Shown: in pieces, positions 14,779-21,393 of the stretch
Layout: each line of letters begins with the position of its first letter
Position numbering within the stretch: the first letter of the stretch is position 1
Source of the DNA: Prevotella sp. UBA6429
Lineage (GTDB): Bacteria; Bacteroidota; Bacteroidia; Bacteroidales; Bacteroidaceae
NCBI GenBank assembly: GCA_002437285.1
Contig: DJOV01000067.1
Coordinates: 1-23,146, forward strand
Length of the DNA: 23,146 nt
Direction of reading: 5' to 3'
Program-made: the position numbers and the translations under genes
The notes under the pieces: generated by a model
Seen by the model: the letters and a program-made list of their open reading frames with translations, nothing else
Database searches by the model: none
Told to the model about the DNA's origin: nothing

Positions 14779-15726
14779 CTAATGCAAGGCCTGCATGGGC
14801 CATGCCTCAGCATCGTAACTTCTCTCCACCTTTTGCTCCACATCGTCGGGCAGGGTGGGGAAGAAGTCAAGTCCTGTGATGCGTTCCACCTCGTCGATGC
14901 TGTTCACGTAGTCGCCCCAGGGATGTCGCTTGTCGTTGTTGCGGTAGATGAAGCCGATGGCCTGCGGAGTCTTGCCCATACGCAGGATCACCTTGAAGAA
15001 CGCCTCGGGCACCACCACCTTGTTCTTTCCGATGGTCTTGTGCTTGCCCTTGTAGAGAATGGGACCACACACGATGTAGACACCGCCATACTGCTCGGCC
15101 CATTGCCGACATTGCGTCTCCAGGTTGTTCCAGTCACCGATGTTCAGCACGTGATCTTGCGGGCAGATGTTGGTCATCAGAAAAGACTGCTCCATGGCCA
15201 AGGCGTCCCACTTGTTGTCAGCCGCCGGGCACATGTGGCCGCGGTCATAGCCCGACCTTATGTAGTCGTAGGTGTCGACGCGAGGTTCGGGTACACCCTC
15301 GTCCTCATGAAACGGGATGCCCTTGCGCTTGGCACTTCCCTCCACATGTGAGGCAGTGAGATGCCATGCCACCCAGTTCGGAAGTTTGGTTGTCGGGTTG
15401 TAGGAAACCGTGTAACCCCTTCGCCTAAGGATAATCTCATTGCTGTTTTGCCGAAATGCCGGCAACTCATATCCTCCGACACTTTCGTCTGCGGCTCCTC
15501 CGACACTTTCGCCTGCGGCTCCTCCGACACTTTCGCCTTTGTTTAGCGCCTCCTCATCGTCCCTGCCTGATGGCTCCTCTTGCTGAGTTGTAGGTTCGTC
15601 AGCCACAACGCTCATGTTCTCTTTTGATTCGGTGCAGGTCTGCAAAGACTTCTTAGACACAGGTGTGCACGATGCTACGATGACGCCTAAGAACACCGCA
15701 ATCCATAAGTGTTTTCTTCCGTTCAT
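14779..15726 (-). CDS. Secreted lipoprotein DNA/RNA non-specific endonuclease (NUC1 family)
   Basis: A beta-beta-alpha metal nuclease of the Serratia/NUC1 type that cuts DNA and RNA outside the cytoplasm. I chose the start at 15726 (315 residues) because it begins MNGRKHLWIAVFLGVIVASC, a lipoprotein signal with cysteine at position 20; the frame remains open upstream to 15801 but adds no useful signal. A low-complexity linker follows, with the 8-residue repeat ESVGGAAG/D three times. The nuclease domain carries the motif YDRGHMCPAADN with the catalytic histidine and the metal-binding asparagine region SFLMTNICPQ, then NNLE. A possible role is nucleic acid scavenging or biofilm DNA turnover. 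It is convergent with the transferase gene. Confidence 0.92.
   Translation of the reverse strand: MNGRKHLWIAVFLGVIVASCTPVSKKSLQTCTESKENMSVVADEPTTQQEEPSGRDDEEALNKGESVGGAAGESVGGAADESVGGYELPAFRQNSNEIILRRRGYTVSYNPTTKLPNWVAWHLTASHVEGSAKRKGIPFHEDEGVPEPRVDTYDYIRSGYDRGHMCPAADNKWDALAMEQSFLMTNICPQDHVLNIGDWNNLETQCRQWAEQYGGVYIVCGPILYKGKHKTIGKNKVVVPEAFFKVILRMGKTPQAIGFIYRNNDKRHPWGDYVNSIDEVERITGLDFFPTLPDDVEQKVERSYDAEAWPMQALH
15473..15539 (-). repeat. 24-bp tandem repeat inside the nuclease linker
   Basis: Units at 15473-15496, 15497-15520 and a partial unit 15521-15539 are nearly identical (start CCTCCGACACTTTCG). They code for the repeated ESVGGAA linker and keep the reading frame, so copy number changes would only alter linker length. 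Confidence 0.9.
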
Positions 15727-15871
15727 AAGCTTTTGCTTCTTTGATGGAATATTTTCCGTTTTCTTGTTTGAACTGTTCCTGGCGATAAAGTTACAAAACA
15801 TTTTAAAATTTCATCATATCTCTGCAGAGGAATTTTTCTGCGAGTACTGTGTTGTTTCTGAAAAAAGAAAC

Positions 15872-16624
15872 TTACCCAACAGAGAACAAGTTGTAGCTTT
15901 GTGCGAAAGCTAACGCTTCATTCATGGAGCTTACGCCCAATTTGTCAAAAAGACGCTCTTTGTGAGTTTTTATGGTGTTGATGGATTTGCAAAGGTCATT
16001 TGCAATTTGTTTCGAGCTTAATCCTTCAGCAGCTCTCAAAAGAATTGCTTTTTCCAAGAGGGTTAATCCCATAAATTCCTTGCAAAGTAGAAATTTTCTT
16101 TTGCTTATGTCGTATGAATACTTGAAATCAACACCGAGAACAGCAGCCTTTCCACATTTGTTACAGGAAGATATTGTCATCTGGAAGAGGCCTAACCGCA
16201 ATGTGCCGTCAGAATGTAATTTCAGAGGAGTGAATTTCTGAGTAATAACTTGTCTTTTCTTTCTAAACCAAATATGGTAGCTCGTAATATAGGAGTGCTG
16301 TCGCCTCTCTTCACCTTTTAATCCGTGAATTAAGTCTTTGTACGCTTTCTCAATCTCTGTCATGAGATTATAATCCTTTTGATCTATTAAAGACCAATAA
16401 GGATTACAACTTTTACGTTGGATATCACTTTGAAATGCCAGGTCGGCAAATAAAAGATGTTTTGATCTATAAATCATTTTTTGCTCAGAAAAGTCAACTA
16501 CCACAAAGCTGAGGCCTGATAGCCTCGAGATACTTTCCAATAGACTTTTTGCGTCATTTAGCCATTCGTTTTGCTGAAGCTCATCTTGAAAGCCTTCTGT
16601 CACTTTAATGTTTTCTTCGTACAT
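15872..16624 (-). CDS. LuxR-type transcriptional regulator, divergent from the GLPGLI cluster
   Basis: This 250-residue protein has a LuxR/FixJ-type helix-turn-helix at about 186-245 (LTLLEKAILLRAAEGLSSKQIANDL then NTIKTHKERLFDKLGV). There is no receiver domain, so it is not a classical response regulator. The N-terminal part contains a PAS-like stretch (LSGLSFVVVDFSEQKMIYRS, about 35-54) and a CNKC pair (C154, C157) of unknown meaning. The gene is visibly richer in A and T than its neighbours. It starts back-to-back with the plus-strand cluster and is the obvious candidate to control it; the ligand is unknown. The start is supported by a TAAATTTG promoter 28 bp upstream. Confidence 0.88.
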   Translation of the reverse strand: MYEENIKVTEGFQDELQQNEWLNDAKSLLESISRLSGLSFVVVDFSEQKMIYRSKHLLFADLAFQSDIQRKSCNPYWSLIDQKDYNLMTEIEKAYKDLIHGLKGEERRQHSYITSYHIWFRKKRQVITQKFTPLKLHSDGTLRLGLFQMTISSCNKCGKAAVLGVDFKYSYDISKRKFLLCKEFMGLTLLEKAILLRAAEGLSSKQIANDLCKSINTIKTHKERLFDKLGVSSMNEALAFAQSYNLFSVG

Positions 16625-16652
16625 GAAATTTCAAATATTAATTTCAATTCGG

Positions 16653-16660
16653 CAAATTTA
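16653..16660 (-). promoter_or_regulatory. Predicted -7 element of the LuxR-type regulator gene
   Basis: On the minus strand TAAATTTG matches TAnnTTTG; CTTG (16684-16681) lies 20 bp further upstream as a possible -33. Transcription would start near 16647. Confidence 0.55.
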
Positions 16661-16717
16661 GGTGTTTTCCTTCAAAAATACAAGTATTAGCGTTAATTTT
16701 TAAAAAAACACCCTAAA
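16657..16717. promoter_or_regulatory. Separated inverted repeat between the divergent promoters
   Basis: TTTAGGTGTTTT (16657-16668) and AAAACACCCTAAA (16705-16717) are inverted copies differing by one extra base. The left arm overlaps the -7 element of the regulator gene; the right arm lies about 15 bp before the -33 of the cluster promoter. This is a good place for a shared operator. Confidence 0.5.
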
Positions 16718-16732
16718 AGACCACACTTTGAT

Positions 16733-16764
16733 TTTGCAGAACTTCTTTCATTTTCTTAATTTTG
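16733..16764 (+). promoter_or_regulatory. Promoter of the exported-protein/GLPGLI cluster
   Basis: TTTG (16733-16736), a 20-bp spacer and TAATTTTG (16757-16764) fit the Bacteroidetes promoter pattern. Expected start is near 16770, giving a leader of about 124 nt. Confidence 0.7.
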
Positions 16765-16772
16765 CACCGAAT

Positions 16773-16792
16773 AATCCAAGGCGCCTGGGATT
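16773..16792 (+). promoter_or_regulatory. 20-bp near-palindrome at the predicted transcript start
   Basis: AATCCAAGGCGCCTGGGATT is symmetrical except for one A/G pair and has no spacer. Its size fits a dimer of a LuxR-type protein. Its location right after the -7 element would suit repression; as RNA it could form a short 5' hairpin. Confidence 0.5.
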
Positions 16793-16893
16793 TATAACTG
16801 ACCGAACAGAATAGTTCACGTATGTGGATAAGAAAGGAGCAGATGTCGAAAAGCTTATAGAGTAGACAAAATAATTAAAAATCAAGCAAATTG

Positions 16894-17124
16894 ATGAAAA
16901 AAATTCTATTCGCAAGTTTGATAGGCCTTCTCGCTTTTTCAGCCAAGGCCAATGCTACACAGAACGCAGCAACTGAAGTGTCAGCTTATTCCGATTATGC
17001 CGTTTATGCATCTTCTACGCCTAAGGTCGTGAAGAGAGGTGATCGTGTTATCATCATTTATCGTGATGGTACGACCATCATCGTTGACAAAGATGGCTCA
17101 ATGACCGTGGTACCGAATAAATAA
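16894..17124 (+). CDS. Small exported protein, function unknown
   Basis: I do not recognise a family. From ATG 16894 (a TTG codon directly before it is a less likely start) the 76 residues begin with a clean signal peptide, MKKILFASLIGLLAFSAKANA, with an A-x-A cleavage site after residue 21. The mature part of about 55 residues has no cysteine. Its C-terminal half alternates beta-prone and DG-turn segments (RVIIIYRDGTTIIVDKDGSM), suggesting two or more hairpins. The context is telling: divergent LuxR-type regulator, own strong promoter, and a terminator directly behind it, so it is probably made in excess over the downstream GLPGLI and barrel proteins. It might be a ligand, cargo or structural partner of these (inference). 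Confidence 0.75.
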   Translation: MKKILFASLIGLLAFSAKANATQNAATEVSAYSDYAVYASSTPKVVKRGDRVIIIYRDGTTIIVDKDGSMTVVPNK

Positions 17125-17132
17125 CAATTGGG

Positions 17133-17196
17133 GGCTTCGCCAAATCATAGCACTGCATGCATCGGAAGTGTTAAAGGGATTTGGCTAAGCCTTTTT
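17133..17196 (+). terminator. Terminator between the small exported protein and GLPGLI genes
   Basis: GGCTTCGCCAAATC (17133-17146) and GATTTGGCTAAGCC (17178-17191) form a 14-bp stem with one mismatch, followed at once by five T. A competing hairpin, AAGGGA/TCCCTT with GGC-TAA-GCC inside (17174-17201), uses the same right arm. It begins 9 bp after the stop codon. Because no promoter is visible before the next gene, partial read-through seems likely. Confidence 0.75.
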
Positions 17197-17218
17197 CCCT
17201 TATTTGATGTGACACTTT

Positions 17219-18055
17219 ATGAAAAAAGCACTATTCGTTATTTTGGCACTCTTGATGGCTATCAAATCACAGGCGGCGGAGCCCGCCCTTTACCACATCA
17301 CCTATGATTGCGAAGCCAAGGCGGCGACAGGTGCCATCAATCTTTACAGATGGAGCCTCGTGATAGGCAAGACGACTGCTGTCTTTTACAATGACAACGA
17401 GCGAGGGTTCAACCAAGACATAGCCAAGCTAAAAAGGGAGGGTCCCGTCAAGATATTGGAGCAAATGGATGCGCTCAACAAGAAATATCCTACCAAGAAC
17501 AGTTTGCAACTACTCATGGGAAGTCCTCAAAAAGACAAATACACCTGTGTCAATAGTATCCTTAACTCAAAATTGAAATATGAAGAGCCCTTGCCCGAAG
17601 TCGCTTGGCGGTTGTCGGATAGCACAAAGACCATCAGCGGCTACGAGTGTCGGCAAGCCCAGGGGGTGTTGTACGGCAGGACATGGACCGTTTGGTACGC
17701 TGCCGAGTTGCCGCTCAACTATGGTCCCTATCTCCTTCGTGGCCTACCGGGCCTAATCCTTGAAGCTGCAGACACCGAGGGGTGCTTCCATTTCACATTG
17801 GCTGGAGTAGAAAAAGCGGCGGACAACATGACCGTTTCCCTGTTCATGGACAAAGACGCGCAGAGATGCACTCGCAAACGTTACCTGAAGATGCGGGCGG
17901 AGACAGATGGCTTGAGCCAGCGACAAATCGTGGACCGCATCTTGAATCAAAATGCGGTTGATGGGGATGTCAACTCGACCCTCATCACGGATGAGAAAGG
18001 CAACGACATTTCGGACCAAGAGTTGCCCAAGAAGAACTTCTTCGATAAAGAATGA
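17219..18055 (+). CDS. GLPGLI-family exported protein
   Basis: A 278-residue member of the Bacteroidota-specific GLPGLI family, whose biochemical role is not established. The N-terminal signal peptide (MKKALFVILALLMAIKSQAA, cleaved near residue 19) is followed by the usual layout: an opening beta segment (ALYHITYDC), a central C-containing region (TISGYECRQAQGV), WTVWYAAELPLNYGPY, and the namesake motif GLPGLI at 175-180 followed by LEAAD. It lacks further recognisable catalytic residues. Its stop overlaps the next start by four bases (ATGA), which points to coupled translation with the outer-membrane barrel gene. GLPGLI genes are known to lie next to TonB-receptor-like genes in this phylum, so a joint envelope task is likely. 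Confidence 0.9.
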   Translation: MKKALFVILALLMAIKSQAAEPALYHITYDCEAKAATGAINLYRWSLVIGKTTAVFYNDNERGFNQDIAKLKREGPVKILEQMDALNKKYPTKNSLQLLMGSPQKDKYTCVNSILNSKLKYEEPLPEVAWRLSDSTKTISGYECRQAQGVLYGRTWTVWYAAELPLNYGPYLLRGLPGLILEAADTEGCFHFTLAGVEKAADNMTVSLFMDKDAQRCTRKRYLKMRAETDGLSQRQIVDRILNQNAVDGDVNSTLITDEKGNDISDQELPKKNFFDKE

Positions 18056-20592
18056 GGTATTGTGCTTTTCTGCTAACACTTTTCTTGCATCTTTCCGTCG
18101 TCGCCCAGACTTTTACCGGAAAGATCGTGGGGGAAAAGGGAACCCCTGTACCAGGCGCGACGATAGTCGCGTCGGACAAGGATGGCCACGTGTTAGCTTA
18201 CGCCATCGCAAAAGATGACGGGCGCTATAAATTGGAAATTTCTGAAGGAAGGCCTGCACAGGAGGTCCATGTCAATTTCATGGGCTACCAGAAACAATCT
18301 TTTCCCATTTCTGCGCTGAAGGATGGCATGACCATCACGCTCAAAGAAGGGTCTTTTCTTCTGAAAGAAGTGGAAGTGAAGGCGCAACGCATACAGGCGA
18401 CGGACGATACGCTCACATATAGTGTGGCAGGCTTCAAGCAGGCGCAAGACCGCAGCATTGCGGATGTGATAGCCAAGATGCCTGGCCTTGAGGTCAAGGC
18501 CGACGGGAAGATTGAGTATCAAGGCAAGGCCATCAACAAGTTCTACATAGAAGGTTTAGACCTGATGGGGGCGCAGTATGGCTTGGCTGACCAAAACATC
18601 TCCGCTGACAAGGTGAAGAGCGTGCAAGTGCTTGAAAACCATCAGCCGGTGAAATCATTGCGAGGCGTGTCTTTCAGCGACCAGGCAGCCCTCAACCTCG
18701 TGTTGAAAGATGACGCCAAGTCCGTCTGGACAGGGACGGCCGACATTGGCCTGGGGTTTGGAGACGAATTCCTTTATGACAGTCGACTGATGGGCATGCG
18801 TCTCGACAAGAAACGTCAGGCGCTGATGATGTACAAGAACAATGATACGGGCCAGCCGCTCGGTGACGAAGTGCTCGACCTGGCTGACTTGCTTAAGGGA
18901 AGGGCGGACGCGGATGCGGGTCTGCTCTCCATGTTGTCGCAGGACGCGCCCAACGTTGACGAGAGCCGATACGCCTTCAACCACAGCCACTTGGTGGCCG
19001 GCAACTGGCTATGGAGGACGGGCAAGGACGCCGAGCTGCGACTGCAAGCCAACGGAATCATGGACCGAACGCACATGCGGAACCACAATTCCTCCACCTA
19101 TCTCACCCTTGCCAACATGCCTGTAATCATCGAGGATGAGGACGTGAGCACCACGAGGAGCGAATGGAAGGCGGAAGCCAACTACCAATATAATGGCGCC
19201 AAGAGCTTCATCCAAAACGACGTCAGGGGATATCTTGACTTCAACAAGAGCGAGGGATGGATGACCTGTGGCGGACAAAACGCAGCCATGATGGTGAAGC
19301 CGCGCAAGCGCAGCCTTACGGAAGATTTCCAGCTGTCGCGCACGACGGCTCAAAATGATGCCTGGCGTGTGGAAAGCTATTGGGCGTACAGCTATCTGCC
19401 TGGCCAACTGCTTACCATCGACAAACAGGCCGAACGGCTCAACCTCAGTTTCTTTTCAACCCAAAACTCCCTCCTTTACAAGATGAAAATGGGGCACCAT
19501 TACCTCAACAATGAATTGGGGCTCAACTATGACCGCCAAAGCCTCGCCGTGACCATGGACGAAGAGGCTCAACAGAAAAACACTTATCAGTTGCTCCGCG
19601 CTTATTGGATGCCGTCCATGTCGTTTGCCTTCGGCCAGCAGCTTCTGGAAATCAAGGCGAGGGTGAGCTGTGCCCGCCAGGCCTATCGCCAATCGAGAAG
19701 CAATCATCTGTGGGTGGATCCTTCTTTCCATTGGAACTGGAAGGCCTCAGCTCTCTCCAGTTTCTCCGCGGATGTGGGCTATGCCAACACGCCACTAACA
19801 GGCAAGTCCATCTACGACACGCCCATCTTCACGACTTATCGTATGCGGAAGGTCAACCGAGGCAAGACGGATGTGACACGTGACTTTCATGCCACAGCCA
19901 TCTACAAATATGCCAACCCTGTGTTGGGCTTGTTCGTCAACGTGAGCCCCCTGTACAATCGGACATCCGGTAACATCCTGTATGAAAGCACCTTGAACGG
20001 GCGCGTCTACACTCTCGCCGCCACAGACATGAAACGAGCCACGCAGACCGTGGGCGTGTCAGGGCGCGTCAGTAAGACCTTCGGGTGGGCCAAGACACTC
20101 GTTGGTCTTGGGGCTTCACACGCTATGACTGGCTACTGCATGCTCGTGGCTGATGACGTGAACGACGCGCGGATGACCACCACGTCTGTCGCGTTCAATT
20201 ATTCTTTACGTCCGGCAAGGTTTCTTTCAGTCGAAGGCAGGTCAAGTGTGAGGTTCAACAGGCAGAAGAACCTGACCGCTCCGCAGCTTTCACCAGGCAA
20301 CACGAATGATTGGGAGCATCGCCTCAACATTCATGTCTTGCCGGCCCACGGCTGGATGCTGAGCGCTGACAACCAGCTCTTCCATTCCAATGGTGAAGGC
20401 GTCGGGACCAGCTATTTCCTCGACCTTGCCATGAGCTACAAAACCAAGCGGTGGGAAATCGCCCTGTCGGCCAACAATCTCATAGGCACATCCCGTCTGG
20501 AGCAGCATGTGCTGGGCAACACCGTCGAGACCTATATGGCTACTCGCCTGCGCCCTCGCGAATGCCTGGTGAAGTGGACCATTGACTTGTAG
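18052..20592 (+). CDS. TonB-receptor-like outer-membrane beta-barrel protein
   Basis: 846 residues with a signal peptide (1-19, MRYCAFLLTLFLHLSVVAQ), a carboxypeptidase-regulatory-like beta-sandwich (about 20-105, TFTGKIVGEKGTPVPGATI), a plug domain (about 125-225, with DVIAKMPGLEV, GKAINKFYIEGLDL and VKSVQVLENHQPVKSLRG), and a long beta barrel to the C-terminus. No SusD-like partner follows, so it is not a Sus-type glycan importer. It is coupled by a 4-bp overlap to the GLPGLI gene. It may import or export a small substrate, with the upstream exported protein as a candidate; the sequence does not say which. A clear terminator behind it was not found. Confidence 0.9.
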   Translation: MRYCAFLLTLFLHLSVVAQTFTGKIVGEKGTPVPGATIVASDKDGHVLAYAIAKDDGRYKLEISEGRPAQEVHVNFMGYQKQSFPISALKDGMTITLKEGSFLLKEVEVKAQRIQATDDTLTYSVAGFKQAQDRSIADVIAKMPGLEVKADGKIEYQGKAINKFYIEGLDLMGAQYGLADQNISADKVKSVQVLENHQPVKSLRGVSFSDQAALNLVLKDDAKSVWTGTADIGLGFGDEFLYDSRLMGMRLDKKRQALMMYKNNDTGQPLGDEVLDLADLLKGRADADAGLLSMLSQDAPNVDESRYAFNHSHLVAGNWLWRTGKDAELRLQANGIMDRTHMRNHNSSTYLTLANMPVIIEDEDVSTTRSEWKAEANYQYNGAKSFIQNDVRGYLDFNKSEGWMTCGGQNAAMMVKPRKRSLTEDFQLSRTTAQNDAWRVESYWAYSYLPGQLLTIDKQAERLNLSFFSTQNSLLYKMKMGHHYLNNELGLNYDRQSLAVTMDEEAQQKNTYQLLRAYWMPSMSFAFGQQLLEIKARVSCARQAYRQSRSNHLWVDPSFHWNWKASALSSFSADVGYANTPLTGKSIYDTPIFTTYRMRKVNRGKTDVTRDFHATAIYKYANPVLGLFVNVSPLYNRTSGNILYESTLNGRVYTLAATDMKRATQTVGVSGRVSKTFGWAKTLVGLGASHAMTGYCMLVADDVNDARMTTTSVAFNYSLRPARFLSVEGRSSVRFNRQKNLTAPQLSPGNTNDWEHRLNIHVLPAHGWMLSADNQLFHSNGEGVGTSYFLDLAMSYKTKRWEIALSANNLIGTSRLEQHVLGNTVETYMATRLRPRECLVKWTIDL

Positions 20593-20826
20593 GCTCCCTC
20601 CACTACCAAAGTTCGCATGACATTTGCTTGCCGCAAGGAGTTGGCTCGCATGGGGTTAGCGACAAGCATATATTCTTACAAATCAAAGCTACACGCCGAT
20701 GGGTGCCCTGCGGAATACAAGCCGAAAACAAGGATAAGGAATTGAATGTTAGGCACTTCTAACGAGAAAAATATCAATTTTTAAGAAAAAAACATCAATT
20801 CTTTTCTCCATCCCACGAAAAACACG
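20593..20826. other. Intergenic stretch with AT-rich repeats upstream of the HU promoter
   Basis: No gene is visible here. A small CTTG-CCG-CAAG hairpin lies shortly after the barrel gene. Further on, two ATCAATT copies at 20773-20779 and 20794-20800, each preceded by an A-run, lie 21 bp apart (two helical turns) at roughly -40 to -67 of the HU gene. They could be UP-element-like or bound by HU itself. Confidence 0.4.
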
Positions 20827-20834
20827 TATATTTG
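20827..20834 (+). promoter_or_regulatory. Predicted -7 element of the HU-RNase G operon
   Basis: TATATTTG matches TAnnTTTG. The transcript would start near 20840, with a leader of about 59 nt. No good -33 TTTG is seen. Confidence 0.6.
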
Positions 20835-20898
20835 CAGTCCGAAAGATAACAGAAAGTAAAATTAAGGAACAATATTCCGAAAAAGACTGTATCAGTAT

Positions 20899-21180
20899 AT
20901 GACAAAAGCAGAGATCATCAACGAGATTACCGACATGACCGGCCTGCAGCGCAAGGACGTGTCCGCCGTCATCGAGAGCTTCATGCAAACCGTCAAGAAG
21001 AGCATGCTCGAAAGAAGGGAGAACGTTTACCTTCGCGGTTTCGGCAGTTTCATCATCAAGCATCGTGCACCGAAAACGGCCCGCGACATCGGCAAGAAGA
21101 CCTCCATCACCATCGCAGCGCACGACCTGCCCAGCTTCAAGCCGGCCAAGGCCTTCGTGGACGAGATGAAGGGAGAGTGA
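20899..21180 (+). CDS. HU/IHF-family DNA-binding protein
   Basis: A 93-residue nucleoid protein that bends DNA as a dimer. The N-terminal helices (MTKAEIINEITDMTGLQRKDVSAVIESFM) and the beta-arm (RGFGSFIIKHRAPKTARDIGKKTSITIAAHDLPSFKPAKAF) match the family; the arm motif usually reads RNPxT and is RAPKT here. Length is normal. It is the first gene before the 29-residue basic protein and RNase G, an order that I recall from other Bacteroidota. The ATG has no Shine-Dalgarno sequence. Confidence 0.93.
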   Translation: MTKAEIINEITDMTGLQRKDVSAVIESFMQTVKKSMLERRENVYLRGFGSFIIKHRAPKTARDIGKKTSITIAAHDLPSFKPAKAFVDEMKGE

Positions 21181-21228
21181 GTGACATTTTAAATTACACA
21201 ATAACAAACATTTTAAACATTAACAGCT

Positions 21229-21318
21229 ATGCCAAACGGAAAGAAGAAGAAAGGCCACAAGATGGCTACGCATAAGCGTAAAAAGAGATTACGTAAGAAC
21301 CGTCATAAGAGCAAGTAA
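21229..21318 (+). CDS. 29-residue basic protein, AURKAIP1/COX24-like
   Basis: ATG at 21229, 29 codons, stop TAA at 21316-21318. About half the residues are Lys, Arg or His, with the core KMATHKRKKRLRKNRHKSK, which is the signature of the AURKAIP1/COX24 C-terminal domain of mitochondrial mS38. Bacteroidota proteins with this domain are annotated as AURKAIP1/COX24 domain-containing proteins, and small basic proteins of this kind have been seen on ribosomes. A ribosomal role is likely but not shown here. It lies between HU and RNase G and is followed by a terminator-like hairpin. Its size makes it easy to miss. Confidence 0.85.
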   Translation: MPNGKKKKGHKMATHKRKKRLRKNRHKSK

Positions 21319-21340
21319 GGCCCTTTAGGACTGTTCTGGG

Positions 21341-21373
21341 AAAGGGACGTGCCGTATTGGCGGGTCCCTTTTT
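21341..21373 (+). terminator. Intrinsic terminator between the 29-residue gene and RNase G
   Basis: AAAGGGAC (21341-21348) pairs with GTCCCTTT (21364-21371), with inner GCC/GGC pairs, and T's continue into TTTTTATAA. It lies only 20 bp before the RNase G start, so transcription of that gene would need read-through or its own promoter, which I cannot see. Confidence 0.7.
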
Positions 21374-21393
21374 ATAATTAAAGAAATCAAGAG

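Noticed and set aside
16894..17124. Precursor of a lanthipeptide-like or double-glycine bacteriocin
   Set aside because: The mature part has no cysteine, there is a normal Sec-type signal peptide, and no modification enzyme or peptidase-ABC transporter is nearby.
18052..20592. SusC-type glycan importer
   Set aside because: No SusD-like lipoprotein or glycoside hydrolase lies beside it; the partner is a GLPGLI protein.
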